From assembly GCA_023391425.1 (NCBI GenBank), contig JAEWAX010000004.1:1-64000 (forward strand): 64,000 nucleotides of DNA, written 5' to 3'. Positions 1 through 8,882 of the stretch are shown here, one piece after another. Numbering within the stretch: the stretch's first letter is position 1; every line of letters begins with the position of its first letter. Source of the stretch: Bacillota bacterium (GTDB lineage: Bacteria; Bacillota; Clostridia; Acetivibrionales; DSM-1351). Made by a program: the position numbers and the translations under genes. Under the pieces are notes generated by a model. That model saw only the letters and a list, made by a program, of their open reading frames with translations, was not told the origin of the DNA and did not search any database.

Positions 1-499
1 TTATAATAAACATTCACATTGATAATTATCTCAATTTATTGATATAATCTAAGTTCTGCAGTAAAATGAGATAAAAATTGCCCTTAATCGCTTGTATGTA
101 TACGGTTTGGGGCTTTTTGTTTTTGTCATAAAGTTGTGGTGTAACAGTTAACTTTTTGTGTTTTCTAAAGTTTTCTTAATGTCTCCAAGAGACAAGACTT
201 TTTTGCTAAAGTCGATTTGACATGCTTATAAGTTCCTTTCATATCACGTGTGACCACACTATGTTAGTCGCTATTTATTAGAAAATCTTTCACCTAAAAT
301 GAAAAAAGTTATCAATTTCTTAAAATAGTTATATCTTCTTAGCAAATAAATATTAAACCAATAACATTGATTAAAATTGATAATAGTTTCTTAAAGCAGT
401 TGCTTTATCCTATTTTATAGATTGACTATACTTAATTTAAAATAGGCGGCATTATGTCATCTGTTTTAAAAATATAATCAAAAAGAAAGGGTGCTAACG
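1..499. other. AT-rich intergenic region upstream of the catabolic island
   Basis: No convincing gene is seen here. The stretch holds a promoter-like block at 19-48, a short hairpin at 180-194 (TGTCTC-CAA-GAGACA) followed by AGACTTTTTT that could end a transcript entering from the left, and an AAAATAGTTATAT element at 322-334 that recurs upstream of the PPC/ABC genes. The cupin gene probably starts from a promoter in the last 150 bases, but I cannot pick one with confidence. Confidence 0.5.
19..48 (+). promoter_or_regulatory. Sigma-A-like promoter, copy 1 of a repeated block
   Basis: TTGATA (19-24) and TATAAT (43-48) are separated by 18 bases. The surrounding block of about 47 bases (2-48) is nearly identical to the one upstream of the DUF362 gene at 22499-22543. 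Both contain ATTGA-N8-TCAAT as an inverted repeat overlapping the -35 region, a possible repressor site. What it drives is unclear, because no gene starts within 400 bases. Confidence 0.5.
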
Positions 500-877
500 A
501 TGAAAAAGAAAATTTCGTTAAATGATGTTGAACCCACCCATCTTGAAGGTAGAGATCTTAGATGGGTAATAACAGACAGTACAGTCGGATCAAAACAGAT
601 GAGCATTGCAATTATGCATTGTTTTCCAGAAGCTATAGTAAAACCGCTACATGCTCATAGGAATATTGAAGAAGTGATTTACATTATAGAAGGTCAGGGG
701 CAGGCATGGATTGATGGGGAAGTAGTTGACTTTGCAAAAGGAGATTCAGTATTCTTTCCTGCCAACTCAAGACATCAAGTAAAAAATACAGGAAAAGATA
801 TGCTGATAACAGCTTCAATTTTCTCAGCTATAACCTCTTCTAAAGATTATATATTATACAATGAAAGTATGTTTTAG
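500..877 (+). CDS. Small cupin-domain protein
   Basis: The 125-residue product is a single-domain cupin. It shows the first cupin motif with two histidines and a glutamate (HAHRNIEE, about residues 52-59) and a second-motif histidine (about residue 93), so a metal-binding beta-barrel is expected. ATG at 500 is chosen over the in-frame GTG at 491 because AGAAAGG lies 9 bases before the ATG. It is the first gene of a sugar-catabolic island and is followed 47 bases later by a glycosidase. By analogy with small cupins in such loci it may be a sugar-binding or isomerase-like accessory, but the substrate cannot be read. Confidence 0.8.
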   Translation: MKKKISLNDVEPTHLEGRDLRWVITDSTVGSKQMSIAIMHCFPEAIVKPLHAHRNIEEVIYIIEGQGQAWIDGEVVDFAKGDSVFFPANSRHQVKNTGKDMLITASIFSAITSSKDYILYNESMF

Positions 878-924
878 CAAAAATGAAAATATCAAAAACT
901 TTAACAGGAAGGATTACTTGACAT

Positions 925-2679
925 ATGAAGGGATCACTTATACATGTTTGGGATAAGGTAGAAATTGAATTACAGGCAAAAAACGATTACATAAATCCAT
1001 ATTGTGAAGTAGAAATATGGGTAATGCTAGAGGGACCAGGTTTCAGCAAAAAGGTTTATGGTTTTTGGGATGGTGAGAAAACCTTTAAAATAAGGATTGC
1101 TCCTGTTTCAGCGGGGAAATGGAGCTGGCATTCCGGCTCAAATACTGAGGATGCTGGTTTAAATGACGTTAAGGGAAGTTTTACAGCAGTAGAATGGACC
1201 GAGCAGGAAAAAATTGAAAACCAATGTCGTCGAGGTATGGTTGTTGCATCTGAAAATGGGCGTGGCTTCCAATATTATGATAAGACACCATATTTCATGC
1301 TTGGGGATACCTGGTGGTCTGCACCTACTTATCGATATACTTGGTATGAAGATGATAAAGAGCGTCCGGTAGGGCCTGATATGGGCTTTAAGGATATGGT
1401 GCGCTATCGCAAGAAACAAGGCTATAACTGTATTGCAATGCTAGTGGGGCATCCAACTTGGGCAAATGATGGGTTGCCTCCAAAAATTAAGATGAAGGAT
1501 GCGTATCAAACGAGTATACGTGCAGCTTGGCAGGATATGGATTCAGGAAGCGCAAAAGATATGCATAATGAGGGGGGAAGACCTTTCTTGTTTCCTGGTA
1601 AGGTTGAAGGCTATGAAAATGTAGTCCCAGACTTTGACCGTATAAACCCTGAATATTTCAAGTATTTAGATCGAAAAATAGATTACTTAAATGAACAAGG
1701 CTTCACTGTATTTTTAGAGGTAATACGGAGAGACATTAGCCAGGTTTGGAAGCGTTACTGTGGATGGCCTGATTCTTTTGTAAGATATATACAGTATATA
1801 TTTTCGAGATACCAGGCTAATAATTGTATGTTTAGTCCTATACATTTTGACTATATTGGAAACTCAATTCTTCCTAGAGAATATAATGAACCTGCTAATA
1901 TTGTGGTGGAAAAGTATGGTCAGCCTCCATTTGGGACATTACAAGGGACAAATGCCTCTCCATCAACTTTGTGCAATTTTGGCGGTCCAGAAGAAAACCG
2001 TTGGTTAACTTTTCATCAGATAGGAAACTGGAGGGAGCATGACCATTATTGGTACCTTACAGAAATATTTCAATCAGAGCCTGCTAGACCTGCTATTAAT
2101 GGAGAACCCTATTATCCAGGTTTTCCTGATGACAATCCAAAGACAGGGAGCGTTGAAGCAGAAGCTTATTGTCGTTCTGGAATGTATGGAAGTTTCTTAT
2201 CTGGGGGTCTTGGTGGATATATATACGGAATTGAAGGCATGTGGGGTAGTGACATAGAAAAGAATGCGAAATATAAAATGTGGGAGGTTCTCGAGTACCG
2301 CTCAGGTGCTTTGGTATATAACCTTAAAAGGTTTATTGACCGTGCAGGCAGCAGGTATGTGGACTTAATACCAAATGTTGAATTGATAACCCCAAACAAG
2401 TCAGGAGCTGTTGATGGCTATACAGGTTGGGCCTATTGTGCTGCAACAGCAAAAAGAGATTTGTTGCTATTTTATTTTGAACAGAATTGTTTACAGGGGA
2501 CAGTTCGTGGATTAAAGCCAAATGCACCTTACTTAATAGAATGGTTTAATCCTATTACAGGTGAATGGAAATCAGATAGAAGTGTATTAGGAACTATTTG
2601 TGCTGACAATATGGGGCGTATTATTTTACCTCAATTTACAAAATCGGCAGATTGGGGACTGTGCTTAGAAGAAATATAA
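925..2679 (+). CDS. DUF5060/DUF4038 glycoside hydrolase-like protein (GH140-related)
   Basis: The 584-residue protein has no signal peptide, so it probably acts on imported oligosaccharides in the cytoplasm. Residues 1-85 resemble the DUF5060 beta-sandwich. From about residue 105 comes a DUF4038 (beta/alpha)8 barrel with the typical FMLGDTWW segment, and the last 90 residues resemble the C-terminal domain often found in this family. DUF4038 includes the GH140 apiosidases, but the domain is broader than that activity. It sits between a cupin and split transketolase genes and close to a sugar importer. Specificity for apiosides is an inference; catalytic acids were not assigned. Confidence 0.75.
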   Translation: MKGSLIHVWDKVEIELQAKNDYINPYCEVEIWVMLEGPGFSKKVYGFWDGEKTFKIRIAPVSAGKWSWHSGSNTEDAGLNDVKGSFTAVEWTEQEKIENQCRRGMVVASENGRGFQYYDKTPYFMLGDTWWSAPTYRYTWYEDDKERPVGPDMGFKDMVRYRKKQGYNCIAMLVGHPTWANDGLPPKIKMKDAYQTSIRAAWQDMDSGSAKDMHNEGGRPFLFPGKVEGYENVVPDFDRINPEYFKYLDRKIDYLNEQGFTVFLEVIRRDISQVWKRYCGWPDSFVRYIQYIFSRYQANNCMFSPIHFDYIGNSILPREYNEPANIVVEKYGQPPFGTLQGTNASPSTLCNFGGPEENRWLTFHQIGNWREHDHYWYLTEIFQSEPARPAINGEPYYPGFPDDNPKTGSVEAEAYCRSGMYGSFLSGGLGGYIYGIEGMWGSDIEKNAKYKMWEVLEYRSGALVYNLKRFIDRAGSRYVDLIPNVELITPNKSGAVDGYTGWAYCAATAKRDLLLFYFEQNCLQGTVRGLKPNAPYLIEWFNPITGEWKSDRSVLGTICADNMGRIILPQFTKSADWGLCLEEI

Positions 2680-2698
2680 TTTAGAAGGAGGGTGGAAA

Positions 2699-3526
2699 AT
2701 GTCATTATCATCAAAGAGAATAAATGAGTTACAGGAGATTTGCCATAAATGCAGGAGAGAACTGATAGATATTTTATATCCTATACAAACAGGTCATCCA
2801 GGGGGATCTTTATCATGTACCGAAATCATTACCATATTATTTTTTGAAAAGATGAATATAAATTCCTCGGATATGAAAATGGAAGGCAGAGATCGCTTTA
2901 TTTTATCAAAAGGACATGCAGCACCAATGTTGTATATTAATATGGCATATAAGGGCTATTTTGATAAGGATGATTTGCAGTCATTAAGGCAGATAGGTAG
3001 TCATTTGCAAGGCCATCCCTGTCTACATAAGACGCCGGGCGTAGAGCTTTCGACTGGGTCACTTGGGTTAGGTTTGTCAGCAGGATTAGGGATGGCTTTA
3101 AGTGAAAGGCTGTGTAATAGAAACGGTTATGTGTATGTGCTGCTTGGTGATGGAGAAATTCAGGAAGGCATTGTATGGGAAGCAGCTATGAGTGGAAACA
3201 AATTTAAAGCTGACAATCTGATTGCTATCCTTGATAATAATGGAGTCCAGCTTGACGGGACATTACAAGAGATTATGCCATTGGGCGATATTGGAAGTAA
3301 GTGGGCTTCCTTTGGTTGGAATGTAATAAATGTTGACGGTCATAACATAGCAGCTCTGTCAGATGCGATTGATGAAGCAAAGCTCCATAAAGGAAGCCCT
3401 ACAATCATTATAGCAGATACTATAAAGGGAAAAGGTATATCCTTTATGGAAGGTAAAAATTGCTGGCATGGTAAGCCTATTGCGGATAGTGAATACCAAA
3501 TGGCTATAAAAGAATTAAATGTATAA
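2699..3526 (+). CDS. Transketolase, N-terminal (TPP-binding) subunit
   Basis: This 275-residue subunit carries the thiamin-diphosphate half of a split transketolase. GHPGGSLSCTEI, the GDGEIQEG start of the TPP motif and the later LDNNGVQ segment are all visible. Transketolases move two-carbon ketol units between sugar phosphates. The start has AAGGAGGGTGG upstream and lies 20 bases after the glycosidase stop. The partner subunit follows at once. Split transketolases in sugar islands often replace the housekeeping enzyme for unusual donors or acceptors; apulose-4-phosphate transketolase is one such split enzyme. The actual substrate is not visible. Confidence 0.88.
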   Translation: MSLSSKRINELQEICHKCRRELIDILYPIQTGHPGGSLSCTEIITILFFEKMNINSSDMKMEGRDRFILSKGHAAPMLYINMAYKGYFDKDDLQSLRQIGSHLQGHPCLHKTPGVELSTGSLGLGLSAGLGMALSERLCNRNGYVYVLLGDGEIQEGIVWEAAMSGNKFKADNLIAILDNNGVQLDGTLQEIMPLGDIGSKWASFGWNVINVDGHNIAALSDAIDEAKLHKGSPTIIIADTIKGKGISFMEGKNCWHGKPIADSEYQMAIKELNV

Positions 3527-3541
3527 CAAATGGAGGCTAAA

Positions 3542-4507
3542 ATGGTAAAAAGAATAGCAATTAGAGATGCATATGGAAATGCCTTGGCAAAGTTAGGAGA
3601 ACTACAGAATAATATCGTTGTATTAGAGGCGGATGTTGGCAACTCTACTAAGAGTATCGTATTTGGTGAAAAATTCCCCGAAAGGTATTTTAATGTTGGA
3701 ATATCTGAAATTAATATGGTAGCAATGGCCTCAGGCTTCGCCTTAAGTGGATTTAATACATTTGTAAATACATTTTCAGTTTTTATGACAACTAGGGGTT
3801 TAGATCCAATAAATAGCTTAATTGCATATGATGGTCTAAATGTTAAATTAGCTGGTAATTTCTGCGGTCTATCAGATTCATATGATGGCGCCAGTCACCA
3901 AGCTATTTCTGATATAGCATGTATGCGATCCTTACCGAATATGACCATTATTTCACCATGTGATCAAATAGAGACTGAAAAAGCGGTTTTTGCCTGTGGT
4001 AAATATGATGGGCCTGTTTATATTAGGTTGAGTAGAAGTACTAATCAAATTGTTTTTGATGAGGCTTATGAATATGAGATAGGTAAGGGTGTTGTAATGA
4101 AACAAGGAACTGATATTACAATAATAGCGACTGGCTATATGGTACAAAAAGCACTGGCAGCAGCGTCTCTATTAGAAGCTGATGGAATAAATGCTCAGGT
4201 TATAAATATTCACACCATTAAGCCATTAGATGAGCAACTTATTATTAGCTGCGCAAAACAAACAGGAGCTATACTAACAGTGGAAGAACACAGCGTATTT
4301 GGTGGGTTGGGAAGTGCTGTTTCAGAGGTGCTTTCGCAGCATTATCCAACGCCTATGCGTATAATGGGATTGACAGGTTATGCGGAGTCAGGTGCTTATG
4401 AAGAATTGTTGTCAAAATATCAGCTAGATGAAAATGCGATTTATAAAAATGTAATGGCATTATTAAATAGTAAAACGAAGTATAAGTATAGACTATTTTT
4501 TGATTAA
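3542..4507 (+). CDS. Transketolase, C-terminal (pyrimidine-binding) subunit
   Basis: The 321-residue product is the second half of the split transketolase, with the pyrimidine-binding domain first (GISEINMVAMASGFAL includes the conserved catalytic-type glutamate) and the transketolase C-terminal domain after it. ATG at 3542 is preferred to the ATG at 3530, because GGAGG at 3532-3536 is then correctly spaced; the upstream ATG overlaps that site. The gap to the N-terminal subunit is only 15 bases, so the two are co-translated. It should form a heterotetramer with its partner. Confidence 0.88.
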   Translation: MVKRIAIRDAYGNALAKLGELQNNIVVLEADVGNSTKSIVFGEKFPERYFNVGISEINMVAMASGFALSGFNTFVNTFSVFMTTRGLDPINSLIAYDGLNVKLAGNFCGLSDSYDGASHQAISDIACMRSLPNMTIISPCDQIETEKAVFACGKYDGPVYIRLSRSTNQIVFDEAYEYEIGKGVVMKQGTDITIIATGYMVQKALAAASLLEADGINAQVINIHTIKPLDEQLIISCAKQTGAILTVEEHSVFGGLGSAVSEVLSQHYPTPMRIMGLTGYAESGAYEELLSKYQLDENAIYKNVMALLNSKTKYKYRLFFD

Positions 4508-4640
4508 GCCGCGTGTATATGATATAATATTGTTTACATAAAGAATGAGACATTTTTATTATATGTATCTATATAATGCAAAGTGATAGCTAAAATATTT
4601 ATAGTAGTAATGTATATACTAATGGTTGGAGGTTGGATAA

Positions 4641-6404
4641 GTGTTTAATCTATACACCCTTAAAAATAAGCTCATTTTATACTTTAGTATTGTATTTATT
4701 ATAGTTTCACTTTGCGTTAGTTTTTTTTATGCTAATTATACAAAAGATTTATTAGAACAAAACATTATAGATAATACACAAAACAATTTAAATTATATAC
4801 TCAGTAATGTTGATCAACAAGTACGTCAGTGTCAAGAATTGTCAGATTGGATATATTTAAATCGTAACCTGGATAAGATTTTGGTAAGAGATTATTCGGA
4901 TTCCAAATATAATTATGAGTATGATATTTTATCAGCCTATAAGATTTTAAGTGACAAAATTTTAAATTCATCAATAGGGAGATATGTAGTTTCAGTAATT
5001 ATACAGGGTAAAAATAATATATATTTGAAGCTTTTTGAAGAGGCTGACTATATAGATATTAATACACTGAAAGCTACTCAATGGTTTAAAAAAGGTATAT
5101 CAACAGAAAATTTTGTATACAACGGTATTGAGGACAATTTAGCAAGTAAGCGGGCAAATAGTAAGTTTATTCCTTTTGTAAGAAAGGTGATTTTTGCTGA
5201 TACTAGAAAACCTATTGGTTGGCAACTAATAAGTTTTTCACCAGAGTTAATAAGTAGTAGTATTAAGGGCTTCGAAGTACCTGAAGGAGATTATTTATTC
5301 TTATTAGATGCACAAGGTAAATGCATCTATTCTAGCAACGACAAGTATTTAGGACAAGACTTATCAAATACTTTACCATTAGCAAATAATGAAAGTACAA
5401 AAAATCATTTTGTTACCTCTTTTTTAGGACAGAAAGTTCTACTGGTTAATGCAAAGTCTTCAAACACAAATTACCAAATTATACATTTAGTGGATTACTC
5501 TACCTTCGAAGAGCAACAAACTACAGCTACTAAAATTGCATTTTTAATTATAGTAATTGCTATATCTATTGGCTGCTTGCTTACCGTATTCCTTTCAAGT
5601 AACCTTACAAAGCCCCTACGCAAAATAAAATACCGCATGGATTGCATATCTAAAGGTGATTTTAAAATAGAACCTGAGTTGGAAGGAAATAACGAAATAG
5701 GAGAGATAGGAAAGGGAATCAATCATTTAGCTACAAATATTAATCAGCTAATAAACAAAGTAAAGAGTGAAGAAAATGCAAAGAAGGAATTAGAATTCAA
5801 AGTTTTGCAAAGCCAAATTAATCCTCACTTTGTTTACAATGCGCTAAATTCCATTAAGGTTATGGCTATGATGCAAAAAGCTGATGGGATTTTTGAAACT
5901 GTTTCGGCGTTAGGCGCTTTGCTCAAAGAGACTTCTAAAGGTGCAATGAGTCAAATTACTATTGAGGAAGAGATTAATCTCTTAGATAAATATATTACAA
6001 TTCAGAAAGTACGAAGAAAGGGACTTATTCAGGTTGAATATTCTATAGATAATGAAATAGCCCTATGTAAAATACCTAAATTTACTCTTCAGCCAATTGT
6101 TGAGAATTCTATTGTGCATGGCTTTGAAGGGAAAAGAGGAATTGGTATTTTGAACATTAGTGCCAGATTTATTGAGGAGAATATATTAATCGAAGTACGT
6201 GATAATGGAATAGGTATTCCTCAAGATAGGATAGGTAGTTTATTACAAAAATATGAGAAGGAAGAACAGCGATATAATAACGTAGGGCTTGTTAATATAA
6301 ATGAGAGAATTAAATTAACCTATGGTGAGCAATATGGATTATCTTTTGAAAGCGAATACATGGAGTATAGTATTGTTAGGATACTCATTCCAAAAACAAT
6401 GTAG
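4641..6404 (+). CDS. YesM-type sensor histidine kinase
   Basis: This 587-residue kinase has a first membrane segment at about residues 9-30, a large extracellular sensing region, a second membrane segment at about 302-323, a HAMP linker and a His_kinase (PF06580) domain. The phosphorylation site lies in SQINPHFVYNAL with His396, and an HATPase domain (DNGIGIP) follows. GTG is the start, preceded by GGAGG. Kinases of this class sense sugars or sugar-binding proteins outside the cell and signal to a YesN-type regulator, which is the next gene. Its place between the transketolase and transporter genes implies that it controls this island. Confidence 0.9.
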   Translation: MFNLYTLKNKLILYFSIVFIIVSLCVSFFYANYTKDLLEQNIIDNTQNNLNYILSNVDQQVRQCQELSDWIYLNRNLDKILVRDYSDSKYNYEYDILSAYKILSDKILNSSIGRYVVSVIIQGKNNIYLKLFEEADYIDINTLKATQWFKKGISTENFVYNGIEDNLASKRANSKFIPFVRKVIFADTRKPIGWQLISFSPELISSSIKGFEVPEGDYLFLLDAQGKCIYSSNDKYLGQDLSNTLPLANNESTKNHFVTSFLGQKVLLVNAKSSNTNYQIIHLVDYSTFEEQQTTATKIAFLIIVIAISIGCLLTVFLSSNLTKPLRKIKYRMDCISKGDFKIEPELEGNNEIGEIGKGINHLATNINQLINKVKSEENAKKELEFKVLQSQINPHFVYNALNSIKVMAMMQKADGIFETVSALGALLKETSKGAMSQITIEEEINLLDKYITIQKVRRKGLIQVEYSIDNEIALCKIPKFTLQPIVENSIVHGFEGKRGIGILNISARFIEENILIEVRDNGIGIPQDRIGSLLQKYEKEEQRYNNVGLVNINERIKLTYGEQYGLSFESEYMEYSIVRILIPKTM

Positions 6405-6440
6405 GGACAAGAAAAGAAAAGCTTTAAAAGGGGGTATTTC

Positions 6441-8069
6441 ATGTTAAAAGTTATATTGGTGGAGGATGAAAGTTTGGTCAAAGTCGGAATTAAAGCTTTG
6501 GCTAATTGGCAGGAGCTGGGGTTTGATATTATAGCTGAGGGGAATAATGGGGAGCATGGATTAGCACTTATAAAAGAATATAACCCAGATCTTGTGATTA
6601 CCGATATAGTCATGCCTAAAATGGATGGGATTGACATGATGCGAGAGGTAAAGAAGTTTAATCCAGAGATAACCTTTATAATATTAAGCAGCTATAATGA
6701 ATTTGATCTTGTTAAGCAAGCCATGAAATATGGAGCATGGGACTATATTTTAAAGCTTAATATAACTGAAGAATCTATGAAAGAAATATTGCTGAGCGTA
6801 AAACAGAAAATTGAATCTTGTAATAAAAGGGTTAGTATTGAAGATTCAACTCAAGTTTATGATACTCAAAGTACCTCTATTATGCGTCAGGGTTTTTTAA
6901 AAAGTATTCTTGAGAATAATTTTGACGATAGAAAATATATTGATTCAAAATTACCTACTATGAATTTGAAATTAAATGAGAATAAAATGAAGGTAGGCAT
7001 AGTTAAAACGAATTTATATGTTTCAGATAGTAAATATTCAGATAAGGATTTAAAATTATTAGACTTTATGATAATTGAAATTTTAAACGAAATAGGCAAT
7101 GAATTTTTTAATAGTTACTTTCTGAAAATATCTTATGGTGTTTTTGCAGTAGTATTTTCACTTGAGGAGACTTATGAGATAGATAACCTTCGACAGCAAA
7201 TAACAATCATGGGAGATACTATGATAGAGATGCTAAAGAAGTATATAAATATTGATGCAGCTATCAGTATAAGTGATACCTACGACAGCTATTTAAGCTT
7301 ACCTCAAGCGTTAGAACAGGCTAAGGAAGGGTTGGATAAGGTGTTTTATAGAGGGTACGGAAGTATTATCTTTTTTGATGATGCAGAGGTCGAAAATAAC
7401 GCCAGTTATAATATAAAGCAATTAAACTTAAAAGAGGACTTACCCAAAGCTATCGAAATTTGTGATACCGTTTTAATTAATAACATTTTTAATTCAATTA
7501 TTTACAATATACAAGGAAATAATATGACTAAAAATGAAATTTTTGAAATATGTAATCATGCAGCATGCTTATGTGATATTCAATTAGGAGAAAATTGGAA
7601 ATGTACAAATAACCTCCAAAATGACAGTTGTTTCAATGTGGAAACGGTATTCAATTTACAGACTCTTCAGGAAATAGTAGCGTGGTTGGAAGATTACAAA
7701 TGTAAAATGATAAATTACTTAAAGCAAAAGCATGATGATGAGAGGCATAAAATAGTTTCTAGTGCTAAAAAATATATCATTAATAATTGTATAGGAACAA
7801 TAAAACTAAATGATGTGGCAAATAGTTTAAATATAAGTGCCGGATATTTAAGCAGTATTTTTCCTAAATATACAGGAATGTGCTTTACTGATTATGTTAA
7901 CAAGGTGAAAATTGAAGAGGCAAAAAAAATGCTCAAAGGCGGACAGAATAAGATTTATGAGATATCTTATTTGCTTGGTTACGAAAACGCTTGCTATTTT
8001 AGTAAAATTTTTAAGAAAATTGCAGGATGTTCACCCACAGAATTCTTGAAAATAGCGGTAAATGAGTGA
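6441..8069 (+). CDS. YesN-type response regulator with AraC DNA-binding domain
   Basis: The 542-residue protein starts with a receiver domain (phospho-acceptor Asp55 in VITDIVMPKMDG, acidic pair EDE near the N terminus). A long middle region follows, and an AraC-type pair of helix-turn-helices ends it from about residue 440 (LNDVANSLNISAGYLSSIF). It lies 36 bases after the kinase and forms a two-component system with it. AraC-type regulators of this class usually activate adjacent sugar uptake genes by binding direct repeats. AAAATAGTTATAT elements at 322 and 8142 are candidate sites. Confidence 0.9.
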   Translation: MLKVILVEDESLVKVGIKALANWQELGFDIIAEGNNGEHGLALIKEYNPDLVITDIVMPKMDGIDMMREVKKFNPEITFIILSSYNEFDLVKQAMKYGAWDYILKLNITEESMKEILLSVKQKIESCNKRVSIEDSTQVYDTQSTSIMRQGFLKSILENNFDDRKYIDSKLPTMNLKLNENKMKVGIVKTNLYVSDSKYSDKDLKLLDFMIIEILNEIGNEFFNSYFLKISYGVFAVVFSLEETYEIDNLRQQITIMGDTMIEMLKKYINIDAAISISDTYDSYLSLPQALEQAKEGLDKVFYRGYGSIIFFDDAEVENNASYNIKQLNLKEDLPKAIEICDTVLINNIFNSIIYNIQGNNMTKNEIFEICNHAACLCDIQLGENWKCTNNLQNDSCFNVETVFNLQTLQEIVAWLEDYKCKMINYLKQKHDDERHKIVSSAKKYIINNCIGTIKLNDVANSLNISAGYLSSIFPKYTGMCFTDYVNKVKIEEAKKMLKGGQNKIYEISYLLGYENACYFSKIFKKIAGCSPTEFLKIAVNE

Positions 8070-8141
8070 TTTGACTAAGCTCTAGGATAGTCAAATACCG
8101 ACCTTTGAAAATATAAAATGTAGCTGATTAGTTGTAATAAT

Positions 8142-8164
8142 AAAATAGTTATATAATTCTTAAG
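8142..8164 (+). promoter_or_regulatory. Candidate YesN regulator element
   Basis: AAAATAGTTATAT followed by TTCTTA occurs here and at 322-341, ahead of the two plus-strand transcription units of the island. A shorter AAAATAGTTA copy lies at 8202-8211. Repeated elements before co-regulated units fit an AraC-type activator, but the assignment rests only on the repetition. Confidence 0.3.
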
Positions 8165-8222
8165 ATAGTGCAAGCTGTTTAATGTAAAAATAACAATTCA
8201 ATAAAATAGTTAATTAATTATG

Positions 8223-8254
8223 AACAGAGTTTATTCTCGTAACTCTGTTTTTTT
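8223..8254 (+). terminator. Rho-independent terminator after the YesMN pair
   Basis: AACAGAGTT (8223-8231) pairs perfectly with AACTCTGTT (8241-8249) around a 9-base loop and is followed by a run of seven T. It separates the two-component genes from the PPC/ABC unit, unless transcription starts at the elements near 8142, in which case it would be an attenuator. Confidence 0.8.
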
Positions 8255-8355
8255 CATATAATCAAGCTGTACTAAGGCAAGAGATCAAAACTGGGAATGG
8301 GAAGTACATCAACTATCTAAGGATAAAAGATATCAAATTAAGGAGTGGTTCAGAA

Positions 8356-8784
8356 ATGGTAAGTTTTATAGGCAAGGGTACGGGAAGAGTAATTGTTTTA
8401 AATTTAAAGAGGGGAGAATTACTTCTTGAAAGCATTGAAAAAGAATTAGCAGCTTTTGGTATTAAAGATGCTATTATAACTGGTGCAATCGGGTCACTGA
8501 AAAAGGCTGTTTTCCATCGAGTTACAGGAATGGAGAGAGAGCCAGTTGACGAGTTTGTAACGGTGGAGAAGCCTCTGGAGCTTGCATCTTTACAAGGTAT
8601 TGTTGTAGATGGTCAGCCACATTTTCATATGGTTATCTCTGATACTGAAGTACCCTACACTGGACATCTAGAACATGGAACTGAGGTTTTATACTTAGTT
8701 GAAATAACTCTATTAGAGGTTACTGGATTAAACCTTAATAGAGTAAAGGATCAAGATAATATAGCAGTTTTAACCTCTAGATAA
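8356..8784 (+). CDS. PPC/DUF296-domain protein
   Basis: The 142-residue product is a stand-alone PPC (DUF296) domain. The HFHMVISD segment and following GHLEHGTEV give the histidine-rich trimer-interface signature of bacterial members. In plants the domain accompanies AT-hooks, but bacterial single-domain proteins have no settled role and are annotated only loosely as DNA-binding. It is the first gene downstream of the terminator and precedes the sugar-binding lipoprotein by about 100 bases. A small-molecule or metal-binding function in the pathway is as likely as DNA binding. Confidence 0.75.
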   Translation: MVSFIGKGTGRVIVLNLKRGELLLESIEKELAAFGIKDAIITGAIGSLKKAVFHRVTGMEREPVDEFVTVEKPLELASLQGIVVDGQPHFHMVISDTEVPYTGHLEHGTEVLYLVEITLLEVTGLNLNRVKDQDNIAVLTSR

Positions 8785-8882
8785 GTGTATTAGAGTGTTC
8801 TCAGTATTTATCCTTGATAAGTTTTAAACATTACTCCCAAGCTTGATTTAATGCAAAAAATAAAATATTTAGGAGGAGAAAC

